From Thiotrichaceae bacterium (lineage in GTDB: Bacteria; Pseudomonadota; Gammaproteobacteria; Thiotrichales; Thiotrichaceae): a stretch of DNA of 44,503 nucleotides. The notes under the pieces were generated by a model, which was not told where the DNA came from, did not search any database, and saw only the letters and a list, made by a program, of their open reading frames with translations. The position numbers and the translations under genes were made by a program. Of this stretch, positions 34,923 through 42,732 are shown piece after piece (within the stretch, counting starts at the first letter, position 1; each line of letters begins with the position of its first letter). Location: the NCBI GenBank assembly GCA_026991755.1, contig JALXAX010000152.1:1-44503 (forward strand), read 5' to 3'.

Positions 34923-35629
34923 TGCGTAATGTGATCGCTGCGCTGGCAGCTATAAATGTGCTACTTCTGTTAGCAAATTTATTTATCAATATGGGTGATA
35001 AGCCGATAGAAACAACGGTTGAGGGCATTCCTACGCTCACTATTTTGCCTGAAACCCCGAGCATAAAATACTCTGCCCAACGCTCAACGGGTACCAGCAG
35101 TTGCTTTACTATTGGTCCCTATTATAGTGAAAAAGCCGCTCAGCTTTTGGCGGGTAATATTCGCACATCAGGTTTGGCAGTAACTATTCGAAGCCTAAAT
35201 AGTAAAGAAACACTCAATTATCTGGTTTATATCGATAACATTAATAGTCATGAAGATGCGAAAAAAATCACTCACGATTTAAAGAAGCAAGCAGTGGGTG
35301 AGTACAGTATTGTGGAAAGTGGTCCTTATAAAAACACCATCACCTTTGGCTTTTTTAAGAACTTAGAAAAGGCCAAGCGGAAAACGGAATACATTCGCTA
35401 CTTAGGCTATGACGCAAAGTATAATGGTCAAAAAGTATTGCGAAAAGTCTACTGGGTTGATTATGACGAGCCTATCGGAACTTCAACACCTGCATTATCA
35501 TGGAGTAAAACCATAGATCCGAATTCGAATGTACAAGTAATTCCACGCAGTTGTGATCAACGAGCTTGGTATAGCGCTGAGAGAGCATTTGCCAATAGTT
35601 CGTATGAAGTACTAGAAACACCATTGTAA
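34922..35629 (+). CDS. Membrane-anchored SPOR-like protein
   Basis: 235 aa with an N-terminal membrane helix (NVIAALAAINVLLLLANLFI, about 3-22) and a periplasmic part. CFTIGPYYSEKAAQLLAGNIRTSG... YLVYI (about 60-105) is a SPOR domain, which binds denuded septal peptidoglycan; a second half-match ITFGFFKNLEKAKRKTEYIRYLGYDAKY follows. Its ATG overlaps the coaX stop by one base (TAATG), so coupled. SPOR proteins at this place after birA-coaX are common. The role is likely in cell envelope or division. Confidence 0.75.
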   Translation: MRNVIAALAAINVLLLLANLFINMGDKPIETTVEGIPTLTILPETPSIKYSAQRSTGTSSCFTIGPYYSEKAAQLLAGNIRTSGLAVTIRSLNSKETLNYLVYIDNINSHEDAKKITHDLKKQAVGEYSIVESGPYKNTITFGFFKNLEKAKRKTEYIRYLGYDAKYNGQKVLRKVYWVDYDEPIGTSTPALSWSKTIDPNSNVQVIPRSCDQRAWYSAERAFANSSYEVLETPL

Positions 35630-35753
35630 GAAGCACTCAGAAAATAGATGAAGTATTGGTCATAAATAGGTATTATCCACGGTCTCAAATAGAAGCAGCC
35701 TTAGTTGCTCTAAAAATGGCTGTACGATGATGCACAATAATAAAGGAAGGGGC

Positions 35754-36377
35754 ATGAAACGTTTAATTACTATTATTACCTTTTTGGTATTCTCATTATC
35801 TGCATGTAGTGCGGATAAAAAGGCAACTGAAGAGACGACGAATGCAACGCAATCACACGGAGATAAAATGGCTGCGAATCCACAAGTAAAAATTGAAACA
35901 ACATTAGGTGATATCACATTAGAACTGGATGCTACTCATGCACCTATTTCAACAGAGAACTTTATCGCTTATGTAAAAGATGGTCACTATGATGGCACAA
36001 TCTTCCACAGAGTTATCCCTAATTTCATGGTACAGGGTGGTGGTATGAACCCTGATATGTCAGAAAAGACATCAAAAGCACCTATCAAGAACGAAGCAAA
36101 TAATGGACTAAAGAATGACAAAGGTACCGTTGCTATGGCACGTACCAATGATCCACATTCAGCTTCTGCACAGTTCTTTATCAATGTAAAAGATAACGAC
36201 TTCCTAAACTTCAGAAGTGAAGATATGCAAGGCTGGGGCTATGCTGTATTTGGTAAAGTAGTCGATGGTATGGATGTGGTTGAAAAAATCGAAGCCGTTC
36301 AAACAGGCGATAAGGGTTATCACCAAGATGTGCCCGTAGATGCTGTTATTATGAATAAAGTAACGGTTGTTGAGTAA
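35754..36377 (+). CDS. Lipoprotein cyclophilin (peptidyl-prolyl isomerase)
   Basis: 207 aa from ATG 35754, which has GGAAGG seven bases upstream; the in-frame ATG at 35727 lacks one. The N-terminus [21 protein letters not shown] is a lipoprotein signal with lipobox LSAC. The cyclophilin domain (about 43-207) includes [39 protein letters not shown] and [14 protein letters not shown], close to PpiA/PpiB. It would assist folding at the membrane. Conserved R, F, Q residues of the active site (FHRV, MVQGG, SAQFFI) are present. Confidence 0.92.
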   Translation: MKRLITIITFLVFSLSACSADKKATEETTNATQSHGDKMAANPQVKIETTLGDITLELDATHAPISTENFIAYVKDGHYDGTIFHRVIPNFMVQGGGMNPDMSEKTSKAPIKNEANNGLKNDKGTVAMARTNDPHSASAQFFINVKDNDFLNFRSEDMQGWGYAVFGKVVDGMDVVEKIEAVQTGDKGYHQDVPVDAVIMNKVTVVE

Positions 36378-36411
36378 TCGAATAACTAGATCCCATTTGT
36401 AATCCGATAGT

Positions 36412-36453
36412 AAAGGGTTAAGGAGCTTTGTTTTTGTTTCTTAGCCCTTTTTT
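36412..36453 (+). terminator. Terminator between cyclophilin gene and fur
   Basis: AAAGGGTTAAG (36412-36422) pairs, with one G-U, with CTTAGCCCTTT (36440-36450), followed by TTT. It lies between convergent genes. A 13-bp tandem duplicate (TGAAAACAAATCT, 36468-36493) stands next to it, just after the fur stop. Confidence 0.8.
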
Positions 36454-36497
36454 ATGCCTGAGCTATTTGAAAACAAATCTTGAAAACAAATCTTAGA

Positions 36498-36905
36498 TTA
36501 TTCCTGCTCTAAAGGCTTGCAATACATAATCAGCGAGTGATCTACTAGCTCAAATCCATGCTCCTTAGCGATCTCACGTTGTAGAACTTCAATGATTTCA
36601 TCATGAAATTCAATAATATTACCCGACTTAACATCAACAATATGATCATGATGTTCACCACGGTTAAGTTCAAATACCGATTGTCCACTTTCAAATTGGT
36701 GGCGTTCAACCAGGCCTGCAGCTTCAAATTGAGTGAGTACTCGATAAACCGTAGCAAGCCCGATACCCGGTGAATCTTCCATTAAGATCTGGTAAATACT
36801 TTCAGCACTGAAATGGCGTTGCTCTGAGTTTTCTAATAATTCTAGAATCCTCATTCGAGGTTGAGTGATTTTCAGGCCTGCTTCTTTTAGGTCTTTTTTA
36901 TCCAT
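36498..36905 (-). CDS. fur: Ferric uptake regulator Fur
   Basis: Iron-sensing repressor, 135 aa. The winged helix covers LKITQPRMRILELL...GIGLATVYRVLTQFEAAGLV (about 10-68). The metal-binding HHDH follows (GEHHDHIVDVKSGNIIEF). The CxxC pair found in E. coli Fur at this place is replaced by D and S, as in some Fur proteins such as that of Pseudomonas. An ATG at 36905 fits. It stands alone, convergent with the cyclophilin gene; no convincing Fur box was seen in front. Confidence 0.95.
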   Translation of the reverse strand: MDKKDLKEAGLKITQPRMRILELLENSEQRHFSAESIYQILMEDSPGIGLATVYRVLTQFEAAGLVERHQFESGQSVFELNRGEHHDHIVDVKSGNIIEFHDEIIEVLQREIAKEHGFELVDHSLIMYCKPLEQE

Positions 36906-37059
36906 AATAATGTGCTGTATTTTTGGGTGGTTAAGGTCATAATCAAGTTGTTAAGAGGCATTATAGCTGAAAGCCATTGAGAAACATTATTATTGTTACG
37001 ACAAATACGAAGTGGCTCTTTTCATTTATAAGAAGTTGCTGTATTCTCCACTCCGAAGT

Positions 37060-37136
37060 CGGGGCGTAGCGCAGTCTGGTAGCGCACCACACTGGGGGTG
37101 TGGTGGTCGCAAGTTCGAATCTTGCCGTCCCGACCA
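37060..37136 (+). tRNA. tRNA-Pro (anticodon GGG)
   Basis: 77 nt. Acceptor CGGGGCG (37060-37066) pairs with CGTCCCG (37126-37132), discriminator A, CCA encoded. Anticodon stem CCACA/TGTGG encloses CTGGGGG with anticodon GGG. T-arm GCAAGTTCGAATCTTGC. 37137-37263 downstream shows nothing recognisable. Confidence 0.95.
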
Positions 37137-37263
37137 ATTCAAAATACCACGATCAAATATCCCACCTAAAGCCCTATCAAATAAGCCTCTCACGGGTTCA
37201 ATAGATAACACGGCATCAAGACTACCTTATACCTCATATGTCGGCAATTGAAATACTTAAGCT

Positions 37264-37426
37264 GTAACTACTCAGCTTCCCTTCTACTTTGCTCAATAGC
37301 TGCGTCGCCTGCAGGTGAGGAGCGAAAGCAGGACGCGGTAGCTTTGAAAGTGCTCATTTATGCCTGTAAACTGCGCGCTTTCGCCTTGCTCTTGGGCAAA
37401 GTAGAGGGCAGTAACTGAGTAGTTAC
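37264..37426. repeat. Palindromic repeat E
   Basis: 163 bp bounded by GTAACTACTCAG and CTGAGTAGTTAC (12 bp perfect); the match continues imperfectly through TTCTACTTTGC / GGCAAAGTAGAG. Inner arms AGCTGCGTC... / ...GACGCGGTAGCT pair too. Single copy here, non-coding. Confidence 0.75.
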
Positions 37427-37482
37427 CTTAATCTTATATTTCTATCAAGCTCTAAAACTCCGCTATTACAACTCATTTAGAT

Positions 37483-38273
37483 TTAAAACGGCTCCACATC
37501 AGGTCTTAGATCCAGTACGTGTGCCCAGGTGGAATGATGTTGTTTAACAAGATGCAAATGGTTCTGTGCCACAGCATCAGGTTGTAAACAATCTTCAATA
37601 TCACGAGCAAATTTGCTTTTTACTTACCATCCCCAAATTGCACCATCGACTATGATATGTGCTACATGAATACCCAATTGGCTAATATTCTCTTGCTAAT
37701 GACTGAGCCAATCCGCGTAATGCGAATTTGGCAGAAGCAAAGGCTGAGAATCCTTGGTTGGCTTTTATAGATGCAATGGTCCCTGTGACTAAGATTGTGC
37801 CAGATTTGTTTTCATGCATAGAAGGCAGTACCCGATGAAAACCATGTATTGCACCTAGACAAGTGACCTCCCATTGGTTAATAAAATTATCCGTAGAGGT
37901 ATCAAGAAAGCTATTGTTTAGTAAGAAGCGGCGTTAGGATATAAATACTTACTGATCCCAAGGTGTTTTCTATTTGGTTAATACCTTATCTACCGAGTCT
38001 TTATGGGTGACATCGCAGGCTATTGACCGATACCTTTGCGTGAAAGATATGACGGATTAAAAAGGCTTGAATTTCCTAGATTTTATCTAAAAATTATTGT
38101 ACTTGAATTACTCTTATTCAGAATATCTTTTGATAACCCGTTTGGGATAAACCAGCAACCAGATAATTGGCCTTTATAAATTGTCTATATAATGCAGGCG
38201 CCCAAACCGCTCCCACTCCTGAGATAATAGCTATTTTTTGTTGTGTATTTTGAATGGTCATTGTTTGTTTCAT
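37483..38273 (-). pseudogene. Short-chain dehydrogenase (SDR), broken
   Basis: Start at 38273: MKQTMTIQNTQQKIAIISGVGAV, the degenerate Rossmann start. A truncated family B repeat interrupts at 38030-38099. Then IACDVTHKDSVDKVLTK, DNFINQWEVTCLGAIHGFHR, SGTILVTGTIASIKANQGFS, AFASAKFALRGLAQSLARE (the SDR Ser / YxxxK region with F in place of Tyr) appear in different frames, and the tail HSTWAHVLDLRPDVEPF ends at 37483. Several frameshifts and in-frame stops make it inactive. It resembles SDR proteins whose active-site Tyr is already F in family members (AAAKFALRGLAQSLAREL). Confidence 0.75.
38030..38099. repeat. Family B repeat, truncated copy
   Basis: ACCTTTGCGTGAAAGATATG shares its left end with the family B copy at 8283; the following TTGAATTTCCTAGATTTTAT and CTAAAAATT match its middle with deletions. 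Only one half is left. It lies inside the dehydrogenase pseudogene. Confidence 0.65.
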
Positions 38274-38370
38274 GGTACAAACATAAGGTCAGATTACCTC
38301 ACAACGTTGCGCATACGACTATTGTGGGGTAGGGTAGCTTTTTAAATTCCTACTTTTAACCTAGATAATG

Positions 38371-38500
38371 TAGCTGGCCAACGTGTAGAGTAATTCTGTT
38401 GAGTTGAATGGCGTAATGAAAAAAGGAGTTAATGATTGATCCTTAAATGAGTTTTTTCATATAGCCAGTCAGCCCAACAGGGTAGCACTACCAGTTGTAA
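38371..38500. repeat. Palindromic repeat family D, copy 2
   Basis: Shares GAATGGCGTAATGAAAAAAG, TTAATG.TTGATCCTTAA and GAGTTTTTTCATATAGCC with the copy at 31732. The outer arms (GTGTAGAGTAATTCTGTT and the CCAACAGGGTAGCACTACC side) are more diverged. Non-coding. Confidence 0.7.
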
Positions 38501-38605
38501 CGTTTCCACTCAATAAATGAATGACTCTACTGTAGGTTAGGTATCTAATCAATTATCAAAATGTTAGTGTTGCTCTTTTGTAGTGGTCAACTTGTGTTTC
38601 TAGGT

Positions 38606-39001
38606 TTAACTCATGAGTAGTGTATAAACCATTATCATTTGAGCAACAAAACCACCGAAAAAAGCGAGGATGCGAAGTACAGGTACACGTAATGTAAAAA
38701 GTACGGCATGGGCTAAACGTGAAAAGAAATACAGAGTTGCCGCAATAGCGGTTAGCTCTGAATTTAGCCCTAATACATGGCAGATGATAACTAAAGGTGC
38801 AAAAATAACCAGATTTTCAACGGCATTGGCATGAGCGCGCATCAAGCGGTCAGCCCAAGCTACTTTTGTTTCTGTTTCTCCGTCTGGATCCCAAAGTGCT
38901 TTAAAGAAACCTTGTTCGGCTAACCGATTAATGATGTAGGGAAGCCAAAGAATAGCGGTTAATAAAATAGATAAAACAAGCCAGAAAAGTTCGGTTGTCA
39001 T
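38606..39001 (-). CDS. MAPEG family membrane protein
   Basis: 131 aa with four transmembrane helices. DRLMRAHANAVENLVIFAPLVI is the MAPEG (PF01124) signature RAxxNxxEN, and YFFSRLAHAVLFTLRVPVLRILAF the second. Bacterial members are mostly uncharacterised; some have glutathione-related activity. It is divergent from the AraC-family gene, with 168 bp between starts, so the regulator might control it; the SDR relic nearby may have belonged to the same set. Confidence 0.85.
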   Translation of the reverse strand: MTTELFWLVLSILLTAILWLPYIINRLAEQGFFKALWDPDGETETKVAWADRLMRAHANAVENLVIFAPLVIICHVLGLNSELTAIAATLYFFSRLAHAVLFTLRVPVLRILAFFGGFVAQMIMVYTLLMS

Positions 39002-39169
39002 GATAAGTTTCCTCTCAGTAATTAGTGTTGTAATGGCAGCTTATACTAAGAATTTAACGATTAAATTCCTATGTGTGCGACAACTGTTTTATATGCAGAA
39101 ACAACTTTTTGAATGTGTAGGGGTAGGATTGGGGTTGGAAATTAAGTAGAAAATAGGAAGTTCACTCTA

Positions 39170-40207
39170 ATGACAAAAAATAAAATTGACAGAATACCGA
39201 TAGAGCCTGAAGAGGATACATTGGCTCAAGTACTAAATTCAATGCGTATATCAGGAAGCCTATTATTAAAAGATAAATACACGACCCCGTGGGCTGTTTC
39301 TATTCCTGACTCAGATACCTTAAATAGGGTGTTTGAAACCAGTCGTAATGTTCGTATAGCTGCGTTTCATTTAGTAGAAAGTGGACGAATAAAACTAAGA
39401 GTGGATGAGGAAGAAGATAACAAGGTAATAAAAAGGGAGAGTGCAAAGACAATCTCATTAGAAGCGGGCGAAATAGCGGTGTGCTTTTCTGGAAATAGTC
39501 ATATTCTCTATGAAGGTAATCAACAGAATGTCATACCGTTTCAAGAATTATTAACAAAACAAAGTCACGATATTCAACAGAGTGCTTTTCAGCAGAACCT
39601 ATCTCAACAAAACGGGAAAACTTCATTAGTCTGTGGGGCGTTTTTGCTGGATGATAGTTTTCTGAACCCCTTGCTAGCTTCATTGCCGAAGGTACTTAAA
39701 TTCAATCTTCGCAAGCAAAACCCTCGTCTTTTGCCGATAGTGAAATTATTAATGGAAGACTTTCATACTGCAACGACAAGTAGTGGTTATGTTATACCTC
39801 GCTATTTGGAACTGTTGTGTACGGATATGGTGAGAGGCTATGTTAATAGCCTGCCTGAGCAATCAAAAGGTTGGCTCTCAGCTATCAACGACCCTGTGGT
39901 TGGTCGTGCAATTGACTCTATCCATCATCAGCCTGGTCATGATTGGACAGTAAAAAAACTAGCCGATAAGGTATCCATTTCACCCTCTCGTTTTGCAGCA
40001 AGATTTAGAGATAAGCTGGGCGAGTCGCCAATGATGTATGTGGCTAGATGGCGAATGCATATAGCGAGCCAAATGATGGTTAGTAACCAGCAAAGCATTG
40101 AGCAAATAGCTAGTGTAGTGGGTTATGAAAGTTTATCTGCCTTTAGTCGTGCATTTAAACGTCATGCTGGCTTGCCACCAGCAACTTGGCGATCGCAGGC
40201 GCGATAA
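39170..40207 (+). CDS. AraC-family regulator with cupin-type N-terminus
   Basis: 345 aa. The N-terminal part (about 12-200) fits AraC_binding/cupin_6: LNSMRISGSLLLKDKYTTPWAVSIP, then LEAGEIAVCFSGNSHILYEG. The C-terminal HTH_18 domain (about 240-345) has HDWTVKKLADKVSISPSRFAARFRDKLGESPMMYVARWRM and SIEQIASVVGYESLSAFSRAFKRHAGLPPATWR, the two helix-turn-helices. It lies divergent to the MAPEG gene, with an SDR relic beyond that. Repeat C2 follows its stop by 3 bp. Inducer unknown. Confidence 0.9.
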   Translation: MTKNKIDRIPIEPEEDTLAQVLNSMRISGSLLLKDKYTTPWAVSIPDSDTLNRVFETSRNVRIAAFHLVESGRIKLRVDEEEDNKVIKRESAKTISLEAGEIAVCFSGNSHILYEGNQQNVIPFQELLTKQSHDIQQSAFQQNLSQQNGKTSLVCGAFLLDDSFLNPLLASLPKVLKFNLRKQNPRLLPIVKLLMEDFHTATTSSGYVIPRYLELLCTDMVRGYVNSLPEQSKGWLSAINDPVVGRAIDSIHHQPGHDWTVKKLADKVSISPSRFAARFRDKLGESPMMYVARWRMHIASQMMVSNQQSIEQIASVVGYESLSAFSRAFKRHAGLPPATWRSQAR

Positions 40208-40210
40208 AAA

Positions 40211-40482
40211 CTAGTACTCCAACAAGTTAGGTTGGATGGATACAGCGAGTCAGGAAAGCGGTTAGCCGCTAGGCGCGTCTTGCAGGGAATGGTTGTTCCC
40301 TTCACAAAAGACGCAACAACGCGGATGACCGCTTCCTGGCTCGCCCGAAGGGAACAAACCAAAGCGCTCAATACGGCGATATGGGTCTTGCCAAGGGAAC
40401 CACCATTGCCTGCAACCCAAGCCTTGTCTTGAGCACTTTGGATTGCTCTGTATCCATCAAACCTAAGTTGCTGGAGTACTAG
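40211..40482. repeat. Palindromic repeat family C, copy 2 (inverted)
   Basis: 272 bp, inverted relative to the copy at 14455. Ends CTAGTACTCCAACAAGTTAG and CTGGAGTACTAG. It fills the gap between the convergent AraC-type gene and sbcB almost exactly; short ORFs in it are not genes. Confidence 0.88.
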
Positions 40483-40489
40483 ATGCTTT

Positions 40490-41914
40490 TTATATACACC
40501 ATTCAACAAGTGCTTTAATGATTCCTTGCTGCTTTTCGGTTAAATCCTGGCTGATTAGTTCTTCCAGTATTTGTTGGTATCTAGTTAGCGTCATCGTACT
40601 ATCAAATTCGCCATCAATAACACGTGCATGGCAATAGTCTTTCCATTGTTGTAACTGCTGTGTATTCAATAGATGAGGCCAGTTTCTGCCTAGATAACGG
40701 GGGTAAATAGTCGTTAGGCGTTTATCATCAAAAGCGGGAACCCAGTCAACTAATTGTTCTGGTTTCTTCTTTAATATTTGATTGCACAATGCACGGTCAT
40801 TTTTATTAATAAAGCCTTCATAAATAGCACTTTCAGCATCGCAGGCAGCAAACTCTTTTTTATGCAATTGATATAACTCTTTGAGCCTATTTTGCAGTGT
40901 GTTATCAGTGAGAATTTGTTGCTTATGCGCTTCTACTTGTTGCCAATCTATTTGCCATTGTTCAGCTTGCTCGGCACTGAGCGTATTGATAGGCGCTAGG
41001 GCAGGGGACTTATTAAGATGAATGCCCTTTAGACCGATTCTGACAGTGTTTTCTGGTAGGTCTGCCGTTTTACAATAGAGGTTCGCAGCCATTTCTTCAC
41101 TGCTCATCGCTAAGAAAGCATCGGGTGATTTACGCAAATCATAGACAATGATTTCATTGTTATTAACAGGGTGCTGCATAAGAGGTATGACAGGAGACAG
41201 CGATCCTGTTTCGGTGGGATACATACCGCTAATATGTAATACAATTTTTTGCTTGCGTAAGTTAAGTAAACGACCCGCTTCTAGCTTATTTCTGAGCTTA
41301 AAGTAGAAGACATAGAGCTTTGGTTGTTTTTCCTTAATAAGTCGAGCAAGTGCGATGGTTGCACGAACATCGCTTAACGCATCGTGTGCACCTTCGTGGC
41401 TAATACCGTTAGCTTTTGTCAATAGCTCTAATCGAAAACTAGCTAGACCGTTATCACCCAAGGGCCATTCTATTCCTTCTGGTCGTAGTGCATAAGTCAT
41501 ACGAACAAGGTCGATAATGTCCCATCGGCTGTTACCGTTTTGCCATTCTCTGGCATAGGGATCAATAAAGTTTCGGAAAAAGCCCGTTCGTGTTAATTCA
41601 TCATCGAACCTTATGGAGTTGTAGCCAACGCCACAGGTATTGGGTTGTAGTAATAGGTCGTTAATGTGTTGATAGAAACTAGCTTCAGATATACCTTTTT
41701 CTACACAGCATTGTGGAGTGATGCCCGTAATAAGTGCCGATTCTGGGTTTGGTAAGAAATCATCATTGGGTTTGCAAAAAAGATTAATGGGTTCGCCTAT
41801 TTCCTCGAGATTCTCATTAGTACGAATAGCGGCAAATTGCGAGGCACGATCGCGGCGAGGGTCAACTCCCCATGTTTCATAATCATGCCAAAGAAAGCTT
41901 AAGTTGTTGGACAT
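40490..41914 (-). CDS. sbcB: Exodeoxyribonuclease I
   Basis: 3'-5' single-strand DNA exonuclease of the DEDDh type, active in recombination and mismatch repair. 474 aa, near the usual length. FLWHDYETWGVDPRRDRASQFAAIRT has catalytic D11 and E13; GYNSIRFDDE the third motif; HEGAHDALSDVRATIALA the H...D pair. Later SH3-like and helical segments (EQLVDWVPAFDDKRLTTIYPRYLGRNWP) follow ExoI. It is transcribed away from the SPOR gene at 42008. Confidence 0.95.
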   Translation of the reverse strand: MSNNLSFLWHDYETWGVDPRRDRASQFAAIRTNENLEEIGEPINLFCKPNDDFLPNPESALITGITPQCCVEKGISEASFYQHINDLLLQPNTCGVGYNSIRFDDELTRTGFFRNFIDPYAREWQNGNSRWDIIDLVRMTYALRPEGIEWPLGDNGLASFRLELLTKANGISHEGAHDALSDVRATIALARLIKEKQPKLYVFYFKLRNKLEAGRLLNLRKQKIVLHISGMYPTETGSLSPVIPLMQHPVNNNEIIVYDLRKSPDAFLAMSSEEMAANLYCKTADLPENTVRIGLKGIHLNKSPALAPINTLSAEQAEQWQIDWQQVEAHKQQILTDNTLQNRLKELYQLHKKEFAACDAESAIYEGFINKNDRALCNQILKKKPEQLVDWVPAFDDKRLTTIYPRYLGRNWPHLLNTQQLQQWKDYCHARVIDGEFDSTMTLTRYQQILEELISQDLTEKQQGIIKALVEWCI

Positions 41915-42007
41915 CTATCCCTCATAATGTACTATAATAAATGGTTGTATCTATCTAAAAATACAGCTATCCCTAATTGCAACCGTTCGTGATTTGGAGT
42001 GACCCCA

Positions 42008-42412
42008 TTGAAAACTTACAAACAAAATGGATTTGTTAACCTAACTACATTGATTTTCCTCGGCATTGTTGCTGCGGGTATCGGTTTTATGTATTACAAA
42101 GGTTATCGTGTTGATGTTACCACACGTTCAGGTGCTGGTGCGGGCAGTGCTGAAAACCCAGATGGTTTTTATTACACGGTGCAAGTGTCGGTCACTCCGA
42201 ATGAAGCCAACGCTATTGGTTTAGTCAATGATTTAGAAGACGATGGTTATGATGCCTATTACGATACCTACGAAAGTGAAATGGGTCGTCAGTATAAGAT
42301 TAGAGTAGGGCAATATGCTGATAAACAGTCTGCTGCTGCTGTACGTTCTCAGGTAAGGGAGCGTTATCAAAGTTTGAAAGATAGTTTTGTAAAACTGATC
42401 AATAATGACTAA
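42008..42412 (+). CDS. Membrane-anchored SPOR-domain protein
   Basis: 134 aa from a TTG at 42008 (MKTYKQNGFVNLTTL), chosen because GGAG at 41996-41999 is eight bases upstream; a GTG at 41999 would overlap that site. One membrane helix (LTTLIFLGIVAAGIGFMYY, about 12-30), then a SPOR domain: GFYYTVQVSVTPNEANAIGLVNDLEDDGYDAYYDTY...KIRVGQYADKQSAAAVRSQV. Likely binds septal peptidoglycan. Element F starts on the base after its stop codon. Confidence 0.75.
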   Translation: MKTYKQNGFVNLTTLIFLGIVAAGIGFMYYKGYRVDVTTRSGAGAGSAENPDGFYYTVQVSVTPNEANAIGLVNDLEDDGYDAYYDTYESEMGRQYKIRVGQYADKQSAAAVRSQVRERYQSLKDSFVKLINND

Positions 42413-42578
42413 TACCTGAATCCGTGACTTCAATGCGGATAACAGGGGGTAAGGTATTGGTTTAGCACGGGAATTTAAAAAATCTTAGCTTCACCCTTTG
42501 GTTAAGTGGGTATTTTATAAACCCGTAATGAATCAATAGCTTATTCTGAGTGCCGTAGTGAAGTCACGGATTCAGGTA
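42413..42578. repeat. Palindromic repeat F
   Basis: 166 bp with perfect 20-bp terminal inverted repeats TACCTGAATCCGTGACTTCA (42413-42432) and its complement (42559-42578). It starts immediately after the stop codon of the SPOR gene. No ORF inside. Single copy here. Confidence 0.85.
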
Positions 42579-42678
42579 ATACTTAACGGTCAAAGCTTAG
42601 CTTTACACTAAATTTTCTTCTGCATTATTACTTTTCATCGTGGGATAGTAGCGGGCTAACTAAATCCCTTCTTGCTGG

Positions 42679-42705
42679 TTAACTATATACCTGCTATATA
42701 GTTAA
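42679..42705. promoter_or_regulatory. 11-bp perfect inverted repeat before flotillin gene
   Basis: TTAACTATATA (42679-42689), spacer CCTGC, TATATAGTTAA (42695-42705), ending 27 bp before the ATG at 42733. It could be an operator or a leader hairpin. Nothing else is seen in 42579-42732. Confidence 0.4.
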
Positions 42706-42732
42706 TGTTAATTCTACTTTTTGGTGCTAATT

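Noticed and set aside
36906-37020. Fur box upstream of fur (ACATTATTATTG)
   Set aside because: Too few matches to the 19-bp consensus.
37012-37251. ORFs on both strands over tRNA-Pro
   Set aside because: They read through the tRNA gene and show no family match.
40162-40509. ORFs of 115 and 66 aa between the AraC gene and sbcB
   Set aside because: They lie almost wholly in repeat C2.
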